41,161 nucleotides of DNA from the NCBI GenBank assembly GCA_012270865.1, contig JAAXHL010000171.1, positions 1 to 41,161 on the forward strand, written 5' to 3'. Positions within the stretch are counted from its first letter, which is position 1. Every line of letters starts with the position of its first letter. Positions 25,806 to 32,766 of the stretch are shown in pieces. The translations under genes and the position numbers were made by a program. This stretch comes from Candidatus Poribacteria bacterium (GTDB lineage Bacteria; Poribacteria; WGA-4E; WGA-3G). The notes under the pieces were generated by a model that was given only the letters and a program-made list of their open reading frames with translations, did no database searches and was not told the DNA's origin.

Positions 25806-26150
25806 ATGTTCATGCAGAAATTCAAAGCCTGCCTTCGGTTTCTTGGAATCTTGTTGCTAAGGTTCTTTTTGGGAATCGTGGTTGCTTACTTATGGCTCTT
25901 TGCTGTGGCGTATCTTTTTCATATCATAATGGATGTCGGGATGATGTCTCCACCTGACATTTTGGATCATTTCTACGATACTACGGTTCCAAGGGAGGAA
26001 CGCTACGATGGTAGAGCGGCGGAATTTTATGGTTTTGCTTGGCGAATTGGGTCGATAGGTGGTTGGTGCTTTATTGCTGTTGGCGGTATCTGGGGTTTCT
26101 TGCAAGGAAGGTTAGATCCCTGGAGATGGTTAAGAAAACGACACACTTAA
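25806..26150 (+). CDS. Small membrane protein of unknown function
   Basis: The 114-residue protein has two strongly hydrophobic segments, residues about 11-42 (FLGILLLRFFLGIVVAYLWL) and about 80-100 (IGSIGGWCFIAVGGIWGFL), separated by a polar loop with many Asp, Glu and Arg. It probably crosses the inner membrane two or three times. A GGAGA stands before the ATG; a second ATG lies two codons later. I recognise no family. It lies between the BolA-like and rhodanese genes on the same strand, with gaps of 61 and 28 bases. Confidence 0.65.
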   Translation: MFMQKFKACLRFLGILLLRFFLGIVVAYLWLFAVAYLFHIIMDVGMMSPPDILDHFYDTTVPREERYDGRAAEFYGFAWRIGSIGGWCFIAVGGIWGFLQGRLDPWRWLRKRHT

Positions 26151-26178
26151 AAAAACAGGTCATCTTTGAAAGGAAATT

Positions 26179-26568
26179 ATGAATCATATCGAATTTTATC
26201 AAGCGAAACTCAATTACGAAACAGATTCTTGGGATCTGTATGAAGCACTTAATAACGGAGAACCTATTATCGTCATAGATGCGCGTTCTCCGGAGGCTTA
26301 CGCACTTGAACACATACCGACATCCATAAATATCCCGCATCGAACAATGTCTGAGACGACCACGAGCGAACTCGATAAATCTAAGGTGTATGTCACGTAT
26401 TGTGACGGCATCGGTTGTAATGCCTCTACCAAAGGTGCTTTGAATATGGCGAAATTGGGGTTCCGTGTTAAGGAGTTGATGGGCGGTTTGGATTGGTGGA
26501 AACGCGACGGTTATGAAACGAAGGGTGAACACGGTGCTCCGGGAAATGAGGTTGTATGCGGGTGTTAA
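26179..26568 (+). CDS. Single-domain rhodanese-like sulfurtransferase
   Basis: The 129-residue protein is one rhodanese domain: IIVIDARSPEAYALEHIPTS near residue 30 is the CH2A-type motif, and TYCDGIGCNAS near 75 is the active-site loop with catalytic Cys. The loop CDGIGCN differs from the usual CxxGxR and has a second Cys, which may bear on substrate. The end, GLDWWKRDGY, is typical. It moves sulfane sulfur to acceptors such as thiols or cyanide. A Cys-rich tail (VVCGC) is unusual. AAAGGAAA precedes the ATG. The ThiI protein at 2054 lacks a rhodanese domain, so this might supply sulfur, though distance makes that speculative. Confidence 0.88.
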   Translation: MNHIEFYQAKLNYETDSWDLYEALNNGEPIIVIDARSPEAYALEHIPTSINIPHRTMSETTTSELDKSKVYVTYCDGIGCNASTKGALNMAKLGFRVKELMGGLDWWKRDGYETKGEHGAPGNEVVCGC

Positions 26569-26588
26569 ATACGATAGCAGAATTTAAT

Positions 26589-26617
26589 TTGCAACTGCGG
26601 ATAAGATAATGTATAAT
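26589..26617 (+). promoter_or_regulatory. Upstream promoter copy of tRNA-Asn
   Basis: TTGCAA at 26589-26594 and TATAAT at 26612-26617 are separated by exactly 17 bases, a good sigma-70-type promoter. The surrounding 45 bases are repeated at 26661-26689 with a few changes, so this is the first of two tandem promoters in front of the tRNA. The -10 is followed by TAACAT, as in the second copy. Confidence 0.7.
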
Positions 26618-26660
26618 TAACATCAGTCTATTTCGCTTGCAGCAAAAACCACTATTTAAC

Positions 26661-26689
26661 TTGCAATTGCTGATGAGATAGGTTATAAT
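26661..26689 (+). promoter_or_regulatory. Proximal promoter of tRNA-Asn
   Basis: TTGCAA at 26661-26666 and TATAAT at 26684-26689 have a 17-base spacer. Transcription would begin about 26696, just six bases before the mature tRNA, a normal leader for a tRNA gene. It is a direct repeat of the promoter 72 bases upstream. Confidence 0.8.
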
Positions 26690-26701
26690 TAACATTAACA
26701 A

Positions 26702-26774
26702 TCCCCCATAGCTCAGTCGGTAGAGCAGATGGCTGTTAACCATCGTGTCGGCGGTTCGAGTCCGTCTGGGGGAG
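26702..26774 (+). tRNA. tRNA-Asn (anticodon GUU)
   Basis: A complete cloverleaf can be drawn. The acceptor stem pairs TCCCCCA (26702-26708) with TGGGGGA (26767-26773), with G as discriminator. The D stem is GCTC/GAGC. The anticodon stem is GATGG/CCATC around loop CTGTTAA, giving anticodon GTT for asparagine. The T arm is GGCGG-TTCGAGT-CCGTC. CCA is not encoded and must be added by tRNA nucleotidyltransferase. The promoter is duplicated upstream and a terminator-like hairpin follows. Confidence 0.95.
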
Positions 26775-26781
26775 TTCTTAA

Positions 26782-26840
26782 TTTTGCTGACGCGCTTTGC
26801 CATTCATTTGGGTTGTCAAGGTTCGTCAGCAAAAATTTTT
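26782..26840 (+). terminator. Terminator-like hairpin after tRNA-Asn
   Basis: TTTTGCTGACG (26782-26792) pairs perfectly with CGTCAGCAAAA (26824-26834), followed by TTTTT at 26836-26840. The 31-base loop is long for an intrinsic terminator, but the U-run and position right after the tRNA support that role. From here to 26961 I see no gene. Confidence 0.65.
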
Positions 26841-26961
26841 AAGGGTTCCGTCAAACTACAGTAAAGTCCGATGCTTAATGAACAAGGTTTGACACCGCCG
26901 CTGCCGAAGATTGCATTTTGCCCCCGTTCGGTAAACTGCCTAACTATTCGAGGTATTGGAA

Positions 26962-27336
26962 ATGAGAAAAAATCGCTTCTTCACTTTTATATTTTCAGTT
27001 GTGCTTGTTGGAAGTCTAATCATCTTTATGCGACTTGATAGCTGCTCCAATCTGCCGCTTAGTGCTGACAACGAAAACTACCTTGATCTCAACGAAGTAG
27101 GCGTGACAGTACTCATCGGCCCCGATAAAGCCATGATTGTTCTGGACATCAGCCAAAAGTTCCCGGATGCCATCTCACTCATCAATTATTCAATGGATGA
27201 ACACGACTTAGTGCTGAAATCCCCAACGCAAACCAGATCGATACACGTGATGTCCCAATTGCAGATAGGAGAGAGCGAAGTTTTCCATCTACAGGATCGG
27301 ATTCGGCTTGTAATACATTGTAAAAAACCAATTTAG
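26962..27336 (+). CDS. Exported or membrane-anchored protein of unknown function
   Basis: The 124-residue protein has one N-terminal hydrophobic segment (FFTFIFSVVLVGSLIIFM) after a positive start (MRKNR), then a soluble, beta-rich part. The anchor could be a signal peptide, since a Ser-Cys-Ser follows it. No family is recognised. A GAGG lies 8 bases before the ATG at 26962; a TTG two codons earlier is also in frame. The PhyH gene begins just 13 bases after its stop, so the two are probably cotranscribed. Confidence 0.6.
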   Translation: MRKNRFFTFIFSVVLVGSLIIFMRLDSCSNLPLSADNENYLDLNEVGVTVLIGPDKAMIVLDISQKFPDAISLINYSMDEHDLVLKSPTQTRSIHVMSQLQIGESEVFHLQDRIRLVIHCKKPI

Positions 27337-27349
27337 GACGGTGGCTAAT

Positions 27350-28174
27350 ATGCCTAAGAAATTTACCGATGCACAGCTCGATGAACTCTTAGCGAAGGGT
27401 TATTTAATTGTACCCGACTACTATTCGGGTGAACAACTTGCGGAGATGCAGGCTGCCCAACGCCGTGTACTCCCGACATGGGAAGAAGTCAAGGACGATC
27501 CACCCCCCGGTAGAGCAATTTTGACCGAATTCCCGCCCGCTGAAATGGCTTTATTGCGTGCAATCGTGGACCACGATGCATGGGACTTCGCACGTAAATT
27601 TCTGAAAACGGAGCATATTCATTTTCGTGCGGGATGTATGATTGCTCGTTATCCCGGATTCAAAGGCCCGGGTGTCGGTGGCGATCCGAGCAATTTACAC
27701 ATCGATAACGGCAACAACTCGTTGCTACCGCAGTCCGAGAGTGCTCGTGAATTTGGGCAACTCGGTTTTTGGGTACACCTTGAGGATGTTGACGCAGACC
27801 AAGCACCGCTTAGACTGCTTGCTAAGGAACACGGACGCGATACCTCTAAATACGAACCGCTTATTTGTAAAGGCGGAACGCTCTGTATCTTCAACAACTA
27901 CACGCTGCATTCCGCGAGCGATTATCTGCGGGAAGACGGACAACGCTTCACCTGGGGATTCGGTTTAGGACGCGCAGACCACTATTGGGAAGGTTTTCGG
28001 CACTATACAGATAAAGGACGAAATCCGACATTCTCGAAATTCATCGGTACGTTAACGGCAGCGGAGCGTGAAGTTTTTCGATTCCCACCCGCTGGTCATC
28101 CGTACTATACATTGCAAACACTGCAGGCATTAGAAGAACAGTACCCGGGTTGGAACGCCCGCGGAGAGTATTAA
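27350..28174 (+). CDS. Phytanoyl-CoA dioxygenase (PhyH) family protein
   Basis: PhyH proteins are Fe(II)/2-oxoglutarate-dependent oxygenases that hydroxylate lipids, toxins or secondary metabolites. The 274-residue protein shows LHIDNGN near residue 115, the HxD part of the iron triad, and LHSASDYLREDGQRFTWGFGLG near 190, giving the distal His and the Arg that binds 2-oxoglutarate. The N-terminus has the common FTDAQLDELLAKGYLIVPDYY. The substrate is unknown. An open GTG lies at 27341, but the ATG at 27350 has AGGACGG at a good distance. It may share a transcript with the small exported protein upstream. Confidence 0.9.
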   Translation: MPKKFTDAQLDELLAKGYLIVPDYYSGEQLAEMQAAQRRVLPTWEEVKDDPPPGRAILTEFPPAEMALLRAIVDHDAWDFARKFLKTEHIHFRAGCMIARYPGFKGPGVGGDPSNLHIDNGNNSLLPQSESAREFGQLGFWVHLEDVDADQAPLRLLAKEHGRDTSKYEPLICKGGTLCIFNNYTLHSASDYLREDGQRFTWGFGLGRADHYWEGFRHYTDKGRNPTFSKFIGTLTAAEREVFRFPPAGHPYYTLQTLQALEEQYPGWNARGEY

Positions 28175-28208
28175 TCATATATTGCTAACCAAGATAAGGG
28201 AATGGCGC

Positions 28209-29060
28209 ATGAATCAAGATTTTCAAATTAAACAGGAGTTTTTTCAGACACTTACTCAGTTTGTTTCATCACTTGACGAACATGTTAGTACAGACGACGG
28301 GCAATGGAGTATCAAGGGATTTATTGATGTGTGTCGGAATATTTATACAATTTCTTCGGATACCAAAATAATATCAAAGATCCTTGAAATACATCTTTTC
28401 CCTCGCATCCTCGGTTTCGCGGAGGAGATTGGATACCGAGTGGTTTTAGCAGAGCATCAGAATTATTATCCAGACATCTCTTTCGTGCGTGCTGATAATG
28501 AAGACATCAAATTTGCTGTCGATTTCAAGACGACCTACCGTTTGCCGGACTCTCCAGAGTTTTGCAACGGATTTACACTGGGATCCCGCGGCGAATACTT
28601 TGTAAATAGAACCAGCTCAAAGAACATTCAATTCCCCTATAGCCAATACCAAGCCCATTTCTGTTTAGGGATCATTTACAGTAGGCATATAGTAGATGAA
28701 ACCCGCACTTATAGGTTTGAAGAACTTCGTTCTATCTCTTCTGTAATAAAGGACTTTGAATTCTTCGTCGCAGAAAAATGGAAGATAGCGAGCGACAAAA
28801 GTGGTAGTGGCAATACCGCAAATATCGGAAGTATAAATAAAATTACCGATATAGTTTCAGGACGTGGCATGTTCTCGGACTTAGGTGAGAACTGGTTTGA
28901 TGATTATTGGATGAACTATGGTAAGATCACCGTCACGGAAGACGATGGAAAAACAAAACAGATTAGAAACTTGAAAGACTTTGTCACGTATAGGGACGGA
29001 GATGTTGGGTTAATTATACCCAAAGCAAGAAAAACAGGGCAGAGGAGTCGAAACCAATGA
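28209..29060 (+). CDS. Type II restriction endonuclease, EcoRV-like
   Basis: The 283-residue protein resembles EcoRV. The catalytic triad PD...DxK is D89 in YYPDIS, D105 and K107 in AVDFKTTYR; the spacing D-16-D-2-K equals that of EcoRV (D74, D90, K92). Further on, NIQFPYSQYQAHFCLG fits NIVYPFDQYIAHWIIG of EcoRV. EcoRV cuts GATATC bluntly; the same or a related site is likely here, not proven. It has about 40 more residues than EcoRV, partly in the C-terminal third. The ATG at 28209 follows AAGGGA; a TTG at 28182 is less likely. The cognate methyltransferase gene overlaps the stop by 4 bases. Confidence 0.9.
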   Translation: MNQDFQIKQEFFQTLTQFVSSLDEHVSTDDGQWSIKGFIDVCRNIYTISSDTKIISKILEIHLFPRILGFAEEIGYRVVLAEHQNYYPDISFVRADNEDIKFAVDFKTTYRLPDSPEFCNGFTLGSRGEYFVNRTSSKNIQFPYSQYQAHFCLGIIYSRHIVDETRTYRFEELRSISSVIKDFEFFVAEKWKIASDKSGSGNTANIGSINKITDIVSGRGMFSDLGENWFDDYWMNYGKITVTEDDGKTKQIRNLKDFVTYRDGDVGLIIPKARKTGQRSRNQ

Positions 29061-29989
29061 TGAGAGTTATGATTCCACCGATTAAGTGTCAGGGGATAAA
29101 AAGCAAGCTTGTTCCTTTTATAAAGCGAACTGTGGATTGGTCTTTTGAAGGCAGATGGATTGAACCGTTTATGGGGTCGGGTGTTGTCGGTTTCAATATC
29201 ATACCGCGTAATGCTGTCTTTGCAGATAGCAACCCGCATCTGATTAACTTCTATAACGCAATTGCGAAGGGAAAGATTGATGGCTTGATAGTGAGAAAAT
29301 TCCTTGAGCAACAAGGCGAAATACTATCAAAATTCGGGCAGGATTACTATTATGAAGTGCGAGAACGGTTTAATAAAAGGGGCGAACCTTTAGATTTCCT
29401 TTTTCTAAATCGCTGCTGTTTCAACGGCATGATTCGGTTCAATCGAAAAGGCGATTTTAATGTACCTTTCGGACACAAACCACAGCGATTTTCCAAAGCA
29501 TACATCACAAAAATTGTGAACCAAGTTGACTACGTTTATGTTATGTCAAGGCATTCCAATTGGTCATTTATCTGCCAAAATTACAAGGAAACACTCAAAG
29601 AGATTTCTGAAGACGATTTTGTCTACTGTGATCCGCCTTACGTTGGACGGCACGTCGATTATTTTGATAGTTGGAACGAGGAAAACGAACGATACCTATT
29701 CGAGATTCTGAATCAATCTCCTTGCAAATTTATTTTATCCACTTGGCATAGCAACCAGCACAGAGAGAACATCTTCCTTAAAACACTGTGGTCGGATTTT
29801 CAGGTGCTAACAAAGGAGCACTTCTATCACCTCGGTGCGAAAGCGGAAAATAGGAAACCGATGCTTGAGGCGTTGGTGATGAATTTCACGCCTAAACATT
29901 TACACGAAGAACCAACAGAGCAAGCCGAACAACTTCTGCTTCTTGAAAAGTTGGCAGAGTATCAAAAAAGTGACGGATTGGTGTCGTGA
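29057..29989 (+). CDS. DNA adenine-N6 methyltransferase (Dam/M.EcoRV type)
   Basis: The 310-residue enzyme is a D12-class N6-adenine methyltransferase. EPFMGSGVVGFN near residue 36 is motif I, binding S-adenosylmethionine, and YCDPPYVG near 190 is the catalytic motif IV (DPPY). PLDFLFLNRCCFNGMIRFN near 110 fits the target-recognition region of Dam relatives. It should protect host DNA from the EcoRV-like enzyme encoded upstream, with which it shares an ATGA overlap; both are therefore made from one message, endonuclease first. A MITE-like repeat begins 8 bases after its stop. No controller (C) protein gene is present, so how the pair is timed is unclear. Confidence 0.92.
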   Translation: MMRVMIPPIKCQGIKSKLVPFIKRTVDWSFEGRWIEPFMGSGVVGFNIIPRNAVFADSNPHLINFYNAIAKGKIDGLIVRKFLEQQGEILSKFGQDYYYEVRERFNKRGEPLDFLFLNRCCFNGMIRFNRKGDFNVPFGHKPQRFSKAYITKIVNQVDYVYVMSRHSNWSFICQNYKETLKEISEDDFVYCDPPYVGRHVDYFDSWNEENERYLFEILNQSPCKFILSTWHSNQHRENIFLKTLWSDFQVLTKEHFYHLGAKAENRKPMLEALVMNFTPKHLHEEPTEQAEQLLLLEKLAEYQKSDGLVS

Positions 29990-29996
29990 GATTGAA

Positions 29997-30121
29997 ATAG
30001 GACTTACGCAAACTGAGCATCTATCAGAGATTTGGACACAAAAAAGCGGTATTTGCTATATTTTAAACCCCCTAAATCCCCCTTATCAGGGGGACTTTAA
30101 GAGGAAATTCGTAAGTCCTAT
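29997..30121. mobile_element. MITE-like element, 125 bp, with 12-bp terminal inverted repeats
   Basis: The ends are ATAGGACTTACG (29997-30008) and CGTAAGTCCTAT (30110-30121), perfect inverted repeats. Inside, CCCCCTTATCAGGGGG at about 30080-30095 forms a short hairpin. There is no coding capacity, so it would depend on a transposase elsewhere. No clear target duplication is visible. Partial copies of the end sequence (AGGACTTAC) occur at 8615 and 33920. The element lies exactly between the methyltransferase and the FGE-domain gene, and creates a false upstream extension of the latter's reading frame. Confidence 0.7.
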
Positions 30122-30152
30122 AAACTATTATAATGTCCAAGGATTGTTTTTT

Positions 30153-30878
30153 ATGAAAAACATGGTGTTAATACCCGCTGGCAATCTTGATATCGGAAGC
30201 GTCAACGCTTTTTATATTGACACGCACCCCGTGACAAATCTTGAATACCAGCAGTTTCTGGTTGAAAACCGACAGTGGCAAAAATCGCAGATTAAGGATA
30301 GGTTTCACGATGGGGACTACCTAAAGCATTGGGATGGCAATAACTACCCCGAAGGAAAAGCGAATCACCCTGTTGTCTACATCAGTTGGTTTGCGGCGAT
30401 GGCTTGCGCTTTGTGGGCAGGGAAACGACTCCCTACAGAAGCTGAATGGGAATACGCTGCACGCGGGGGGCTTGCCAACCAGAACTATCCGTGGGGTGAT
30501 ACGAGCGATAATACCAAAGCGAATTATGATAGAAATGTAGGCGATACTACCCCTGTGGGTAAGTATTCGCCTAACGGTTACGGCTTGTATGATATTACTG
30601 GCAACGTTTGGGAATGGTGTCTGGACCTTTACGACGATGATTTTTTCTTCGCCACGCCTCGGAAGAATCCACGCGCAGGAACAAATGAGATCGGTTGGTT
30701 GACAGCCAATTTCACAGACATTGAAACGATCCCCATAAGGGCGTTACGAGGGGGTGGTTGGAGTGCCACGGAAAAAAGCATCTGCGTCACCCATCGCTTA
30801 CTGCTTTCACCCACAAACACAATCTACGATTACGGCTTTCGTTGTGTGCAGTCAACGTTAGGAACTACTGCCCAGTAG
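30153..30878 (+). CDS. FGE-sulfatase (SUMF1) domain protein
   Basis: The 241-residue protein is one formylglycine-generating-enzyme-like domain. Signs are MVLIPAGNLDIGS near the start, IDTHPVTNLEYQQF, NHPVVYISWFAAMACALWAG, RLPTEAEWEYAARGG, YPWGDTSD, YGLYDITGNVWEWCLDLY and LRGGGWS, ending YDYGFRCV. True FGE oxidises a sulfatase cysteine and uses two active-site cysteines; here no such pair is obvious in the C-terminal half, so it may be a non-FGE member (e.g. of the EgtB/PvdO type). The frame extends upstream to 29943 through the MITE-like element, but the ATG at 30153 with AAGGA ten bases before it is the better start. No sulfatase gene is near. Confidence 0.88.
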   Translation: MKNMVLIPAGNLDIGSVNAFYIDTHPVTNLEYQQFLVENRQWQKSQIKDRFHDGDYLKHWDGNNYPEGKANHPVVYISWFAAMACALWAGKRLPTEAEWEYAARGGLANQNYPWGDTSDNTKANYDRNVGDTTPVGKYSPNGYGLYDITGNVWEWCLDLYDDDFFFATPRKNPRAGTNEIGWLTANFTDIETIPIRALRGGGWSATEKSICVTHRLLLSPTNTIYDYGFRCVQSTLGTTAQ

Positions 30879-30967
30879 GAACAAGACGCACCATAGTGGC
30901 AGGCTTCTTCGGCAGCAATACCACGGTTCTGCTACCTCCGATGAGACAAAGGCGTTACCCAAGAGTA

Positions 30968-32602
30968 TTAAAAACCCGTTTTTCGGAGCGGTTCGGACAT
31001 CAACCATCCGATTACGTTGATGATATCGTCCTGCTGTTCCTGTAACATTACTTCGATGAGTGCCGGTTTCTCAGCGGCGAGCGCGTCCTGTAAGGTCGCC
31101 TTGAAATCGCCTAAATCCTCAACCCGCTTAGTGTATGCACCGAAAGACTTTGCGAATTCGACGAAATCAGGATTGCACAGGTCAGTATCAATCGTCCGTC
31201 CCTCACACCCTTTCAATTGAGACCCTTTAATCGCAGACAAAGCACCGTCGTTCACCACAATCGCCACGACGTTAATACCGTATTTCATAGCAGTCGCCAT
31301 CTCTACGGCACCCATCAGAAACCCACCATCGCCACTGAAACAGATAACTGGACGGTCGGGATATGCGACCTTCGCACCGATCGCCGCCGGATACGCGTGC
31401 CCTAACGCTACACCGATATTCGGATAGAGAAAAGTCCGCGGATCGTAGATAGGAAATTCAGCAAAAGAAGCGTAACCGAGGGCGTGGACATCAATCGCGT
31501 AGATCGTATCTCTTGGAAGCACATCCTGTAATTCGTGAATGACCGGTAGGGACGGCTGCGCATCAAACTTCTTTCGGAGTTCTGCAAGTATATCATCCCA
31601 TCCATTTTCGCCGCGCGGGACATCTTCAATAAGTGCCTGCAACGTTAGTCTCAAATCGCCTACGACCCCTACATCACACGGATATTCAAGCCCAATTTCG
31701 CCCGCGTCCTCGTCGATTTGGATGAACGGTTGCGGCAGTTTCAGGCTCCAATTTCGGGTATCAATAGAAGTAAAACGCGGTCCGATGCCGATTAAACAGT
31801 CGCCCCGCTCAAGTGCCTCACGTCCGAGGTAACCGTAGCAGATTTGTAACGCCAACGGATGGTCTTCTGATAAGACACCTTTTCCATTACGGGTGACGAT
31901 GACAGGTGCATTTAATTTTTCGGCGAGGAGACGGAGTTCATTTCGCGCGTTTGAATGAAAGACAGCAGAACCAGCGAAAATCAAGGGCATCTTAGCGTTG
32001 CGGATCGTCTCAACGGCAGTGCTGAGATCTACATCGTCGGGTGGTGGTAACTCGTCCCGCTCCACACGCGGCGGGATTCGTACCTCTCCTTCGCCTGTAA
32101 CGACATCCATCGGGAACTCCAACATTGTTGGTCCCGGTCTCCCGTTACGCATCGCTTTAAAAGCGTTTTCGACAACGATGGGAATCTCGGCGACGGTCCG
32201 GGCGATAGCACAGTACTTGGTAATTGACGCAAAGAACCGCATCTGATCCAAGCCGTGGAACATCTTGCTCGGATGCTTACTATAGAGACTGGAATCGCTC
32301 TGTCCGGTGATGAGCAGAACGGGTGCGCAATCGGTGAACGCCTCCAAAATTCCGGTAGAGGCATTACTTGCACCTGGACCCGGTACAGTGATAGCGACCC
32401 CGACTTCTCCCGTTGCGCGAGCGAAGCCGTCTGCCATCTGTGTCGCAGCGTATTCATGTCGGACGAGGTAGTGATCAATCGTACCGCTGCCTCGCCGCAG
32501 CAAGGCATCGTAAATCTGGATATTTTGGGTGCCGGGCATTCCGAAAACCGCTGAGACTCCCTGTGCTTTCAAGCATTCGATGAGAATATCTCCGCCTTTC
32601 AC
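30968..32602 (-). CDS. Thiamine-pyrophosphate enzyme, acetolactate-synthase-like
   Basis: The 544-residue protein has the three-domain TPP enzyme layout. The N-terminal domain has the catalytic Glu in VRHEYAATQMADGFARATG (about residue 50). The central domain begins near residue 190. The C-terminal domain has GDGGFLMGAVEMATA and VVNDGALSAI near 420-450, the Mg-TPP motif. Relatives include acetolactate synthase, benzoylformate decarboxylase and sulfoacetaldehyde acetyltransferase. With no small regulatory subunit gene nearby, a catabolic role is as likely as branched-chain amino acid synthesis. It begins with GTG, and its ribosome site AAAGGAG lies in the end of the small gene upstream, so they are probably translationally coupled. 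Confidence 0.88.
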   Translation of the reverse strand: MKGGDILIECLKAQGVSAVFGMPGTQNIQIYDALLRRGSGTIDHYLVRHEYAATQMADGFARATGEVGVAITVPGPGASNASTGILEAFTDCAPVLLITGQSDSSLYSKHPSKMFHGLDQMRFFASITKYCAIARTVAEIPIVVENAFKAMRNGRPGPTMLEFPMDVVTGEGEVRIPPRVERDELPPPDDVDLSTAVETIRNAKMPLIFAGSAVFHSNARNELRLLAEKLNAPVIVTRNGKGVLSEDHPLALQICYGYLGREALERGDCLIGIGPRFTSIDTRNWSLKLPQPFIQIDEDAGEIGLEYPCDVGVVGDLRLTLQALIEDVPRGENGWDDILAELRKKFDAQPSLPVIHELQDVLPRDTIYAIDVHALGYASFAEFPIYDPRTFLYPNIGVALGHAYPAAIGAKVAYPDRPVICFSGDGGFLMGAVEMATAMKYGINVVAIVVNDGALSAIKGSQLKGCEGRTIDTDLCNPDFVEFAKSFGAYTKRVEDLGDFKATLQDALAAEKPALIEVMLQEQQDDIINVIGWLMSEPLRKTGF

Positions 32603-32605
32603 GTG

Positions 32606-32740
32606 TCAATCTCCTTTGTGTTCTTTAAGAAAATTTTCTAACCACGCGTCAGGATCGTATCCGAATCTGCGTAGGAGTTGGCAGCCGACACGTTTTAGAT
32701 AATTTGGGATAAGATTAAAGAGCTTAAGTCGCCAATTCAT
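32606..32740 (-). CDS. Small 44-residue protein, unknown function
   Basis: A 44-residue minus-strand frame starts with ATG at 32740 and reads MNWRLKLFNLIPNYLKRVG, then CQLLRRFGYDPDAWLENFL and a short charged end. It is well-composed (basic, amphipathic, no rare stretches) and fits neatly between the ABC ATPase (stop 26 bases upstream) and the TPP enzyme (start 3 bases downstream). No good Shine-Dalgarno is visible, so it may rely on coupling. I do not recognise the family. It could be a small subunit or peptide acting with either neighbour, or just a spacer frame; its neat fit makes me favour a gene. Confidence 0.55.
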   Translation of the reverse strand: MNWRLKLFNLIPNYLKRVGCQLLRRFGYDPDAWLENFLKEHKGD

Positions 32741-32766
32741 AATGGGTAAAGAAATCAGGATTACGC

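Noticed and set aside
26071..26532. 153-residue minus-strand frame antisense to the rhodanese
   Set aside because: The rhodanese on the plus strand has clear motifs and a good start; the antisense frame has none.
28209..29989. Controller (C) protein gene for the restriction-modification pair
   Set aside because: No small HTH frame was found upstream of the endonuclease or within the pair.
29943..30152. Upstream extension of the FGE-domain protein
   Set aside because: The extension reads through the methyltransferase end and the MITE-like element; the ATG at 30153 has its own ribosome site.
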